This document shows, one piece after another, positions 52,873 to 60,316 of a stretch of 64,000 bases of DNA (position 1 is the stretch's first letter; the number at the start of each line of letters is the position of its first letter). The stretch covers positions 15,577-79,576 of the forward strand of contig CAAGHL010000058.1 in the NCBI GenBank assembly GCA_900769665.1, read 5' to 3'. Made by a program: the position numbers and the translations under genes. This DNA is from Clostridia bacterium. Lineage in GTDB: Bacteria; Bacillota; Clostridia; Christensenellales; CAG-314. The notes below the pieces were generated by a model. The model saw nothing but the letters and a program-made list of their open reading frames with translations. It was not told the origin of the DNA and searched no databases.

Positions 52873-54483
52873 ATGTCGTTGGGCGTAATGATAGATTGCT
52901 CGCGCGATGCGGTGATGACGGTCGACAAATTGAAGGATTTTATTACAATACTTGCTAAATTCGGCTACGACAGTGTGCAACTGTACACGGAAGATACCTA
53001 CGAAATAGACGGCGAACCATATTTCGGCTATATGCGCGGAAGGTATACGCAAGAGGAAATTCGTTCTCTCGACAAGTTTTGCAACGAACTTGGCGTGGAA
53101 CTTATCCCTTGCGTGCAAACTTTGGCACATCTCAACCAAATGCTCCGTTGGCATACATACGCCGACATCAATGACGTCAACGACATTTTGCTTGTCGACG
53201 AGCCTAAAACATACGAGTTTATCGACCGTATATTTGCAAGTCTTGCAAATTCGTTCAGCTCTCGGCGCGTAAACATCGGCATGGACGAAGCGCACATGTT
53301 GGGGCTTGGCAAGTACCTGAATAAGCATGGATACAGTGACCGCTTTGACATTTTATCTCGACATCTATCCAAGGTCGTGGAGATTGCCTCAAAGTACGGT
53401 TTTAGTCCAATGATGTGGTCGGATATGTATTTCCGCCTTGCAAACAAGGGCAACTATGCCGACATCGGCAATGACGCAAGTAAAATATGGTTTAGCAAGG
53501 AAATTGCCGACAAAATGCCCAAGGGCGTTACGCCCGTGTATTGGGACTACTACAGCAACGAAACTTACATTGCGCAAATGTTGGACAAACATGCGCTGTT
53601 CGACCGTCCGATAGGGTTTGCAGGCGGTGCGTGGACATGGAAAGGCTTTTGCCCCGACAATACGCTGTCGCTTGACACAATGTTGTCTGCAATGCGTGTT
53701 TGCAAGCAAAAGAATGTCGGCACGGTTTTTATCACAATGTGGGGTGACAACGGCGGCGAGTGCTCTAGATATGCCGTGTTGCCTAGCTTGTACGCCATTG
53801 CACAAGTGTACCACGGCAACGAGGATATGGCGGCAATCAAGCGTGGCTTTAGGCAAATTGTTGGCGAGGACTTTGACGATATGATGTCGCTTGATTTGCC
53901 CGACAGACTGTTTTGTGAAGCGAAAGACATCCGCAACCCATCCAAATATATGTTGTACAACGACATTTTGTTGGGACAGTTTGACAGCACCGTGTCCGGC
54001 GGCGAAAACGAAAAATACGCCGAACTTGCGACGAAATACAAACAACTTGCAAGCCGTGGCGGTACGTATGCATGTTTGTACAATATGTATTACCGTCTTG
54101 CCGATGTGTTGTCTGTCAAGTACGAGCTCGGCGTAAAGTTGCGTGCGGCGTACAAGCGTGGTGACAGAGCTTGGCTTGTGGAATTGCAAAGCGACTTGAA
54201 CGCAACGGTGGACAAATTGAAGAAGTTTACAACTGCGTTTTTGGCTGTTTGGAACGGCGAAAACAAACCGTTTGGGGTGGAAATACACCAACAGCGGTTA
54301 GGTGGTGCAATCTTGCGTGCCGAGTACTGTCGTGACAAGGTTGCGGCTTTTGTCGATGGTAAGATTGACAAAATCGAGGAACTGGAAGTTGACGTGTTGG
54401 ATGTGTCGTGCGGCACGGAACCTGTCGGCAAAACGGTGATGTTTAACGATTGGACGAAGAATGTGTCGACGTCGGCGATATAG
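52873..54483 (+). CDS. GH20 beta-N-acetylhexosaminidase-like
   Basis: A 536-residue intracellular enzyme with AAGGAG upstream. It opens directly with the GH20 barrel: LGVMIDCSRDAVMTVDKLKD; YDSVQLYTEDTYEI; LIPCVQTLAHLNQML; and VNIGMDEAHMLG with the catalytic Asp-Glu pair at about 138-139. Further on are MMWSDMYFRL and FITMWGDNGGECS. The N-terminal beta domain found in many GH20 proteins is absent, and ~200 residues of C-terminal helices are present, like the GH20C-type exo-hexosaminidases. It should remove terminal beta-GlcNAc or GalNAc from imported fragments, fitting with fucosidase and fucose isomerase nearby. Confidence 0.88.
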   Translation: MSLGVMIDCSRDAVMTVDKLKDFITILAKFGYDSVQLYTEDTYEIDGEPYFGYMRGRYTQEEIRSLDKFCNELGVELIPCVQTLAHLNQMLRWHTYADINDVNDILLVDEPKTYEFIDRIFASLANSFSSRRVNIGMDEAHMLGLGKYLNKHGYSDRFDILSRHLSKVVEIASKYGFSPMMWSDMYFRLANKGNYADIGNDASKIWFSKEIADKMPKGVTPVYWDYYSNETYIAQMLDKHALFDRPIGFAGGAWTWKGFCPDNTLSLDTMLSAMRVCKQKNVGTVFITMWGDNGGECSRYAVLPSLYAIAQVYHGNEDMAAIKRGFRQIVGEDFDDMMSLDLPDRLFCEAKDIRNPSKYMLYNDILLGQFDSTVSGGENEKYAELATKYKQLASRGGTYACLYNMYYRLADVLSVKYELGVKLRAAYKRGDRAWLVELQSDLNATVDKLKKFTTAFLAVWNGENKPFGVEIHQQRLGGAILRAEYCRDKVAAFVDGKIDKIEELEVDVLDVSCGTEPVGKTVMFNDWTKNVSTSAI

Positions 54484-54492
54484 CGGTGGATT

Positions 54493-54639
54493 ATGAAATA
54501 CATATCTCACGGAACGAAATTTAACACAATAGAAAACCACGTCAATGCGCCGCTGTTCAAGCGTGTGTTTGACTGCGACGGCGGCGCAGTACCGCTCGAT
54601 CACGGCACCGCTACAATTTATCAAACCGTCCGTAGATAA
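54493..54639 (+). pseudogene. 48-residue remnant of a larger enzyme N-terminus
   Basis: A short ORF 10 nt after GH20 with a GGTGG site begins MKYISHGTKFNTIENHVNAP and continues LFKRVFDCDGG. That opening resembles the N-terminus of large multidomain enzymes such as family 78-like rhamnosidases that start with a similar FNTIENHV phrase; this recall is not firm. After ~30 residues the similarity stops and a TAA follows. It is probably the surviving tip of a deleted gene between GH20 and fucI. Confidence 0.4.
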
Positions 54640-54756
54640 CGAAATTTTGTATACGTATGCAAAATTTAACGACATTTTGCGGTATTTTGACCGCTGAAAA
54701 CGAATTATATACACAATAAAGTCGATGAATTTCTAAATAAAAAGGAGCGTAGAAAA

Positions 54757-56562
54757 ATGGCAAAAAGCAGACTAATAGGGGACTACCCCGTAATAGGTAT
54801 TCGTCCCACAATCGACGGACGTCGCGGCAAGATTAAGGTGCGTGAAAGCTTGGAAGACCAAACCATGAACATGGCTCGTGCGGCGGCGGAACTTATCCGC
54901 AACAACGTGCGTTACAGTAACGGCGAACCCGTAAAAGTAATCATTGCCGACACGACAATCGGCCGTGTTGCCGAGGCGGCGGCATGTGCGGACAAATTCC
55001 GCAAAAACAACGTGGACATCACGCTTACCGTCACACCTTGTTGGTGCTACGGTGCGGAAACCATGGACATGGACCCCATGACAATCAAGGCGGTGTGGGG
55101 TTTCAACGGCACGGAACGTCCCGGTGCGGTGTACCTTGCCAGCGTACTTGCAACTCATGCGCAAAAGGGTTTGCCCGCGTTCGGCATCTACGGACACGAA
55201 GTGCAAGACGCCGACGACACGACTATTCCGCAAGACGTGCAAGACAAAATTTTGCGTTTTGCCCGCGCGGCAGTTGCCGTTGCCACAATGCGCGGAAAGA
55301 GTTACCTGCAAATAGGCAGCGTAACAATGGGTATCGGCGGCAGTATTATTAGCCCCGAGTTTTTTGAAGAATATCTCGGCATGCGTGTGGAGTCAGTGGA
55401 CGAAGTAGAAATCATCCGCCGCATGACGTTGGGTATCTACGACAAAGCTGAATACAAAAAAGCTCTTGCTTGGATAAAGGAAAAGTGCCGCGAGGACTTC
55501 GATAAGAACCCCGAAGACATGCAAAAAACGCCCGCCCAAAAGCAAAAAGATTGGGAGTTTACCGCCAAGATGGCGTGCATAATTAAGGACTTGTACAACG
55601 GCAACAAACGCTTGCCCAAGGGTTACGAAGAAGAAATGGTCGGTCACAACGCAATTGTCGGCGGTTTCCAAGGTCAACGTCAGTGGACGGACTTCTACCC
55701 CAACTGCGACTTCCCCGAAAGTATCCTCAACTCGTCATTCGACTGGAACGGCGCACGCGAACCATACGTGCTTGCCACCGAAAACGACACCCTCAACGGC
55801 GTAAGCATGTTGTTTATGAAGTTGCTTACAGGTCGCGCACAAATGTTTGCCGACGTCCGCACTTATTGGAGCGGCGACGCGGTAAAGCGTGTTACGGGTT
55901 ACGACATTACGGGCAAGGCAAAGGAAGCCGACGGGTTTATTCACCTTATCAACAGCGGCGCATGCTGTGTTGACGCTTGCGGCGAAGTCAAGGACGAACA
56001 AGGCAACCCGACCATGAAACAGTGGTGGAATGTCACCGAACAAGACATTGACACAATGATGTCGCACACAACTTGGCCGTATGCCGATCTCGGCTATTTC
56101 CGTGGCGGCGGATATTCCAGCCGCTTTGTAACTCGAGCCGAAATGCCCGCAACCATGATACGACTTAACCTTGTCAAGGGACTCGGACCCGTAATGCAAA
56201 TCGTGGAAGGTTGGACGGTTTCTCTTCCGGACGAAGTGACGGACAAACTGTGGAAACGTACCGACTACACATGGCCTTGCACATGGTTTACTCCGCATAC
56301 AACCGGCAAAGGCGCATTCAAGTCGGCGTACGACGTAATGAACAACTGGGGCGCAAACCATGGTGCAATCAGCTACGGCCACATCGGCGCAGACCTTATT
56401 ACAATGTGCAGTATGTTGCGTATCCCCGTAGCTATGCACAACGTGGACGAATCCGACATCTATCGCCCCGCCTGCTGGAACGCTTTCGGCATGGACAAGG
56501 AAGGACAAGACTACCGCGCTTGCAACGCCTACGGACCGATGTACAAAAATATCAGAAAGTAA
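54757..56562 (+). CDS. fucI: L-fucose isomerase
   Basis: A 601-residue protein, close to the E. coli enzyme in length, with AAAGGAG upstream. It converts L-fucose to L-fuculose (also D-arabinose to D-ribulose) in the cytoplasm and uses Mn2+. Conserved blocks: IGIRPTIDGRRGKIKVRESL at the start; GAETMDMDP; GQRQWTDFYPN; SSFDWNGAREPYVLATENDTL with a metal Glu; QMFADVRTYWS with a metal Asp; FRGGGYSSRF; GANHGAISYGHIGAD with a metal His. No fuculokinase or fuculose-1-phosphate aldolase lies in the window, so the later steps must be encoded elsewhere. It has its own terminator. Confidence 0.97.
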   Translation: MAKSRLIGDYPVIGIRPTIDGRRGKIKVRESLEDQTMNMARAAAELIRNNVRYSNGEPVKVIIADTTIGRVAEAAACADKFRKNNVDITLTVTPCWCYGAETMDMDPMTIKAVWGFNGTERPGAVYLASVLATHAQKGLPAFGIYGHEVQDADDTTIPQDVQDKILRFARAAVAVATMRGKSYLQIGSVTMGIGGSIISPEFFEEYLGMRVESVDEVEIIRRMTLGIYDKAEYKKALAWIKEKCREDFDKNPEDMQKTPAQKQKDWEFTAKMACIIKDLYNGNKRLPKGYEEEMVGHNAIVGGFQGQRQWTDFYPNCDFPESILNSSFDWNGAREPYVLATENDTLNGVSMLFMKLLTGRAQMFADVRTYWSGDAVKRVTGYDITGKAKEADGFIHLINSGACCVDACGEVKDEQGNPTMKQWWNVTEQDIDTMMSHTTWPYADLGYFRGGGYSSRFVTRAEMPATMIRLNLVKGLGPVMQIVEGWTVSLPDEVTDKLWKRTDYTWPCTWFTPHTTGKGAFKSAYDVMNNWGANHGAISYGHIGADLITMCSMLRIPVAMHNVDESDIYRPACWNAFGMDKEGQDYRACNAYGPMYKNIRK

Positions 56563-56624
56563 AAGCCGTACTTCATACGCAACAAAATGTCGGTTAGGCT
56601 TGCGAAAATACAAACAACAAAACA

Positions 56625-56654
56625 AAAGGCACTCGAGATAATTCGGGTGCCTTT
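56625..56654 (+). terminator. Terminator shared by fucI and the AraC pseudogene
   Basis: AAAGGCACTCGA (56625-56636) pairs with TCGGGTGCCTTT (56643-56654) with a G-U pair and a 6-nt loop. It lies between two convergent reading directions. Confidence 0.75.
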
Positions 56655-57388
56655 AGTAGTTTCGGTTGGCATTTCTTAATCTGACTTGCTTTGGAGTGGT
56701 GTGGAAGGTGTCCTTGAACAGTTTGTGAAAGTACGGCATGTTGGCAATGCCTACGGCTTCGCAAATTTCTTCCACCGTTTGGTTGCCGTTTTGCAACATC
56801 GAGTAGGCGTAGTTCATCTTTTGCTTGTTGAAGTAGTCCGTCATGGTCATGCCGACGTATCGCTTAAATAACCTACGCATGTAGTCGGCATTGTAAGCAA
56901 AGTCGGCGGTAAGCTCGGCAATGTCCGATTGAAAGTTGTCGCGTGTGCTTAAACGCGTCAGCAGGTTGTTTAACCAGTTGGGCATGTCGGTGTGCGTTTG
57001 CATTTGTTGCAACATAATTATGTTCACCAAAAATGTCGTCAACGCTTTTGCCGCAAGCTTGTATTCGGCGCAATCGGGACTTAGAAACAACGACGGGGGC
57101 ATATGTTTTCATTGCCGAAATTTGCTCCGACGACAGCGTAAATACTTTCGCTAATTCGCCTGCCAATATTTTATCGAACAATTTGTCGTCAAAAAAATCG
57201 CAAATTTGCTTGAAATATAACTTCTCAATGAGTATGTCTCGGCGCAAAAATATGCCGTTTTGCGTTTTGTCAAAGCCGTGCACGTCGCTCGGAGTAAGCA
57301 AGTAGGCGTCGCCGCGGTGCAATAATTTACAGTCGTCGTTCAGGTATTGAGTGCCTGTACCGTCAAAATTGACATTAAATTGTTTTTA
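56653..57388 (-). pseudogene. Frameshifted, 5'-truncated AraC-family regulator
   Basis: On the minus strand an AraC protein is split. The N-terminal part (from about 57388: FNVNFDGTGTQYLNDDCKLL, then HRGDAYLLTPSDVHGFD) is a cupin domain whose first strands are cut off by a TAA. It reads on to EQISAMKTYAPVVV. The C-terminal part continues in another frame from ATG 57102 (PPSLFLSPDCAEYKLAAKAL) through the double HTH (MRRLFKRYVGMTMTDYF; VEEICEAVGIANMPYFHKLF) to 56653. The change of frame maps to a run of five G at 57095-57099 on the + strand. A single-base indel there explains the break. A sequencing error cannot be excluded for this shift, but the missing N-terminus argues for true decay. Confidence 0.75.
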
Positions 57389-57473
57389 TTGCGAGTTTGC
57401 CTGCGCCAATTTAGACGTTAAACGTTAATTTGTGACTGTGCTTAGATTTGTATAGTACTGTAAAAATTAAAGT

Positions 57474-57502
57474 CATCGAACATTAAGTTCGGTGTTTTTT
57501 TT
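57474..57502 (+). terminator. Orphan terminator
   Basis: CATCGAAC (57474-57481), loop ATTAA, GTTCGGTG (57487-57494) with one G-U pair, then eight T. No + strand gene ends nearby. Confidence 0.7.
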
Positions 57503-57620
57503 GTTTTTCCTTTCGTCGGGCGAATTGTGTAGTACGGACGAAAGCGAAATTAAACGAACGGAAGTAAGTATTGCGGCAAAATAGGCAAGCCGATTGGAGG
57601 AGTTATAGTGTAAAAAAACT

Positions 57621-57715
57621 TTTTTGACAAAAACAGCACGTCATCGTCACGCACCAACTTGTACGTTGTCACACATTGGCGCAACGAAGCCACAAGCACG
57701 TTGTTGTACTCGTCG
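57621..57715 (-). pseudogene. Short remnant of a GtaA/DUF4965-like gene
   Basis: Read on the minus strand this gives DEYNNVLVASLRQCVTTYKL, then VRDDDVLFLSK, matching DEYYNVLVASLRQSVAAHKL, then VRDGDDVLFLSK of the intact protein encoded at 8167. One codon is missing, and homology stops on both sides after ~31 residues. It is the residue of a second, lost paralogue. Confidence 0.7.
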
Positions 57716-57936
57716 ACTAATCAATGAAACAGTATTACGCAATCACGTAATGGTTTATTGTTGTCACATTTCAGTAGCAATTCGAAATGTTAAAGCCAAA
57801 TGCAATCTACTTTGCCCAAACCAAAAAAGCACTTCATCTTTCAAATAATGTCACAACCATCAACTACAATAAAAAAGGGGCTGTCGCATTAAGGGAGCGA
57901 CGTATGCTACAAAAGAAAAGCGAGGGACTATTAAGT

Positions 57937-58320
57937 CTACTCGCTGTCTATGTGTGACCGAACCCAAACTTTTAATTCTTCGTAAGCGATTTCGCCCGAC
58001 GCTAACTCTAAGAAAACGGAAGATAATTCTTGTTGAGTATAAGATAGAGAAATTCCGTTTAATTTCAGCGTTACAAGCATTGCGTGTACGCCGATGCGTT
58101 TGTTCCCGTCTATAAAAGGGTGATTTTGCGTAAGACCGCAAGCAAAGCGAACCGCTTTATCAATCAATGACGGAAACAACTCTACAGAATTATACGTCTG
58201 CATAGGCGAAAGCAGGGCTGATTGCAAAAGGTTGTCATCACGCAGTCCGTCCAAGCCACCGGTTGATTTGATAAGTTCACTGTGCAAGTATAAAACTTGA
58301 TCTTTAGAGAACCAAATCAT
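57937..58320 (-). CDS. Doc-type toxin (Fic/Doc fold)
   Basis: A 127-residue protein with the Fic/Doc motif HPFIDGNKRIG near residues 66-76 and the typical Doc opening (FSKDQVLYLHSELIKSTGG), GLRDDNLLQSAL and the C-terminal ELASGEIAYEEL. Doc enzymes phosphorylate elongation factor EF-Tu and stop translation. The start codon overlaps the antitoxin stop (ATGA), so the pair is translationally coupled. Length and motif agree with active Doc proteins. Confidence 0.88.
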   Translation of the reverse strand: MIWFSKDQVLYLHSELIKSTGGLDGLRDDNLLQSALLSPMQTYNSVELFPSLIDKAVRFACGLTQNHPFIDGNKRIGVHAMLVTLKLNGISLSYTQQELSSVFLELASGEIAYEELKVWVRSHIDSE

Positions 58321-58568
58321 TTTGCAAGCTCCTTATATGCCTCCATATTTTGGTCAATAAGTTGCTTGGACACGGAAGAAACCGCATCGTTAGAAGCCAG
58401 GGAAATGGTATTGCGTGTGATTTCAAAAGGAATACGTTGCTCACGAACAGATTGTTTCGTAAACATAACTATTGCGGCGTTAAAAGAAAGGCCGAAATCA
58501 GAAAACAGTTCTTCCGCTTGTTTCTTAAGGTTTTCATCCATACGAATTGTAACATTAACGTAAGCCAT
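58317..58568 (-). CDS. RelB/DinJ-type antitoxin
   Basis: The start is ATG 58568 with GGAGA upstream; 83 residues. The sequence MAYVNVTIRMDENLKKQAEE, followed by LFSDFGLSFNAAIVMFTKQS, has the ribbon-helix-helix pattern of RelB/DinJ antitoxins. The acidic C-terminal part should wrap the toxin. The longer reading frame to 58796 is not used. It is first in the two-gene operon, as usual for antitoxins, and probably represses the promoter upstream. Confidence 0.85.
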   Translation of the reverse strand: MAYVNVTIRMDENLKKQAEELFSDFGLSFNAAIVMFTKQSVREQRIPFEITRNTISLASNDAVSSVSKQLIDQNMEAYKELAK

Positions 58569-58599
58569 AAAAACATCTCCAATTAGTTTTTCTATTACT

Positions 58600-58628
58600 A
58601 TCATACTCAAACAAAACCGATTTGTCAA
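58600..58628 (-). promoter_or_regulatory. Promoter of the toxin-antitoxin operon
   Basis: Minus strand: -35 TTGACA (58623-58628), 17-nt spacer, -10 TATGAT (58600-58605). It is 32 nt upstream of the antitoxin start codon. Confidence 0.75.
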
Positions 58629-58755
58629 TAGAATTATGTGCAATAGAAGTGTAAAATATGTGCTAATGAAAGCAAAATAGCACTTTATGAGGGAGGGGCG
58701 AGGTCGAAAACTTGACGATTTCCAACCTAAGAGCGGAGCCGCAGTCCAACGCGAC

Positions 58756-58786
58756 TCATAACCACCAGCCAAAGTGGTGGTTATGA
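58756..58786. repeat. Perfect 12-bp hairpin, possible insertion-sequence end
   Basis: TCATAACCACCA (58756-58767) and TGGTGGTTATGA (58775-58786) with a 7-nt loop. The preceding ~90 nt are GC-richer than the neighbourhood. The shape recalls the subterminal hairpins of IS200/IS605 elements, but no TnpA/TnpB is present. Confidence 0.35.
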
Positions 58787-58961
58787 CTGAAGACAAGGAT
58801 AACAGGTAAAAATCATCGGCGTGGTTAAATTATTCCTATTTATGGTATGTTCGTGTTGGTGTCGATGTCGGTAAACAGCGTCGTATGTCATCAAAAAAAT
58901 GTAACGTATGTAAAAATTCGAGTTTCTCATTGAACGAGAGAAGAAAATTTCGGTTTTGGTC

Positions 58962-58990
58962 TTGAAATGTCCCCACCGATTAGTTATAAT
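58962..58990 (+). promoter_or_regulatory. Sigma-A promoter of the HTH-CBM regulator
   Basis: -35 TTGAAA (58962-58967), 17-nt spacer, perfect -10 TATAAT (58985-58990). It lies 28 nt before GTG 59019, which has GGAGG at 59008. Confidence 0.85.
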
Positions 58991-59018
58991 GAACACACAA
59001 TTGTTGCGGAGGAAAAGC

Positions 59019-60251
59019 GTGGACCCTAAAATAATTGGACAGCACATAAAAAAGTATAGGAAAGAGCGTGGCATGACGCAACAGCAGCTTGCCGAAGCCC
59101 TTTTTGTGTCGGACAAAACAATTAGTCGTTGGGAACTCGGAAACGGTTTTCCCGATATCGAAGAATTGCCGAGATTGGCAAAGTTGCTCGGTATTACGAT
59201 AGACCAATTGGTTGGGAAGGAAAATGTCCAAGACGACAAGCAAGAAGTCGTTGCGGAAAAAACGCCGACAGACAAAAAGAAAATTTTCCAACGCATCGTC
59301 GCATGCGTACTTTGTGCTGCGGTGGTTGTTTCGACAGTTTGTGCCGTGGTATTTCTGTCCGGCTTTTACGCCGAAACGACATACGTATTCGAAGCGGAAA
59401 ACGCAATATTCTCCGATGCTTTTCGTATCGAACAAACTCCGCGTGCAAGCGGAGGGGCGGTTGCGGCTTGGATGCATACGGCGGATTCCTCGTTGGAGTT
59501 TGTTTTTTCTTCCAAACGAAGCGTGTCGGCAAAGTTAAGTATCAAGTTGAATCGTGCATGGAGTTTTCGATTCGAGGACAAATTTTCATTGATTGTCAAC
59601 GCGGAACCCGTCAATGTCGGGATCGTTTCAGGTGTAGGTTGGGACGGGACGGAAGAAGGACGATATTACTCGTTCGGCGAACCCGTCGAAGTTGACATAC
59701 ATGTCGTCGACGGCGTAAACACAATTAGGTTGGTTGTGGTAGACGGATTAAACATGACGGTGGACTGTATCGGGATTACCGCACCGACTCGTTTGACGGA
59801 CAAGCGCAATCGCTACGTGTTCGAGGCGGAAAAAGCTGCAATCGACTGCAAATATTCCGTCATGGATTCGTCCAAGGCTTCCGGTAACAAATATGTGTCC
59901 GAGTGGAAAAGCATAGACGTTAAAAGCGGCACGATGACTTACGTTGTCAACAGCGATAAATCCGCATGGTTGACAATGTATGTGTACTTCAATCACCCGA
60001 GTACCGTTGTGTTTGAAAACAAATTTTTGCTTTCCGTCAACGGGGAAAGCGTTACTGTGGGGAAAATTGTCGGAGTAGGCAACGAAAGCGGCAAAAATAA
60101 CGGAGTTAAGTTTGCTCCGCCCGCAGAGGTAACCGTACATCTACAAAAAGGTGACAATGAAATAGTATTTACCGTGGTAGAAAACGGCGAAAACTTTGAC
60201 TGTATTGTATTCGATACTGCATTGGCATTACGTTTTGCCAATGCAAAATAA
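59019..60251 (+). CDS. Transmembrane XRE-HTH regulator with two extracellular CBM-like domains
   Basis: The start is GTG 59019 (GGAGG at 59008-59012, promoter just upstream), 410 residues; the longer frame would begin before the promoter. Residues ~6-60 are an XRE HTH (IKKYRKERGMTQQQLAEALF, SDKTISRWELGNGFPDI). Residues ~91-116 are a single TM (QRIVACVLCAAVVVSTVCAV). The outside part contains two similar jelly-roll domains (~121-260 and ~269-405), each starting YVFEAE as CBM6/CBM35-type modules do. The protein looks like a one-component sensor that binds a sugar polymer outside and DNA inside. It precedes the membrane-anchored GH3 by 65 nt, so GH3 is the obvious target. Confidence 0.82.
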   Translation: MDPKIIGQHIKKYRKERGMTQQQLAEALFVSDKTISRWELGNGFPDIEELPRLAKLLGITIDQLVGKENVQDDKQEVVAEKTPTDKKKIFQRIVACVLCAAVVVSTVCAVVFLSGFYAETTYVFEAENAIFSDAFRIEQTPRASGGAVAAWMHTADSSLEFVFSSKRSVSAKLSIKLNRAWSFRFEDKFSLIVNAEPVNVGIVSGVGWDGTEEGRYYSFGEPVEVDIHVVDGVNTIRLVVVDGLNMTVDCIGITAPTRLTDKRNRYVFEAEKAAIDCKYSVMDSSKASGNKYVSEWKSIDVKSGTMTYVVNSDKSAWLTMYVYFNHPSTVVFENKFLLSVNGESVTVGKIVGVGNESGKNNGVKFAPPAEVTVHLQKGDNEIVFTVVENGENFDCIVFDTALALRFANAK

Positions 60252-60316
60252 ATATATGATCCGTCCGCAGACTGCAGCTGCGTTTGGAATAAAGACTTAA
60301 ACTAAATGGAGGTTTT

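Larger units (their letters stand above)
57389..57936. other. Gap with orphan terminator and a gene remnant
   Basis: No intact gene. The orphan terminator at 57474 and a GtaA-like fragment at 57621-57715 are the only recognisable items. About 57716-57936 shows nothing clear. Confidence 0.55.

Noticed and set aside
58956..59018. Longer start for the HTH-CBM regulator
   Set aside because: It would begin upstream of the TTGAAA/TATAAT promoter; GTG 59019 has GGAGG and the correct HTH length.
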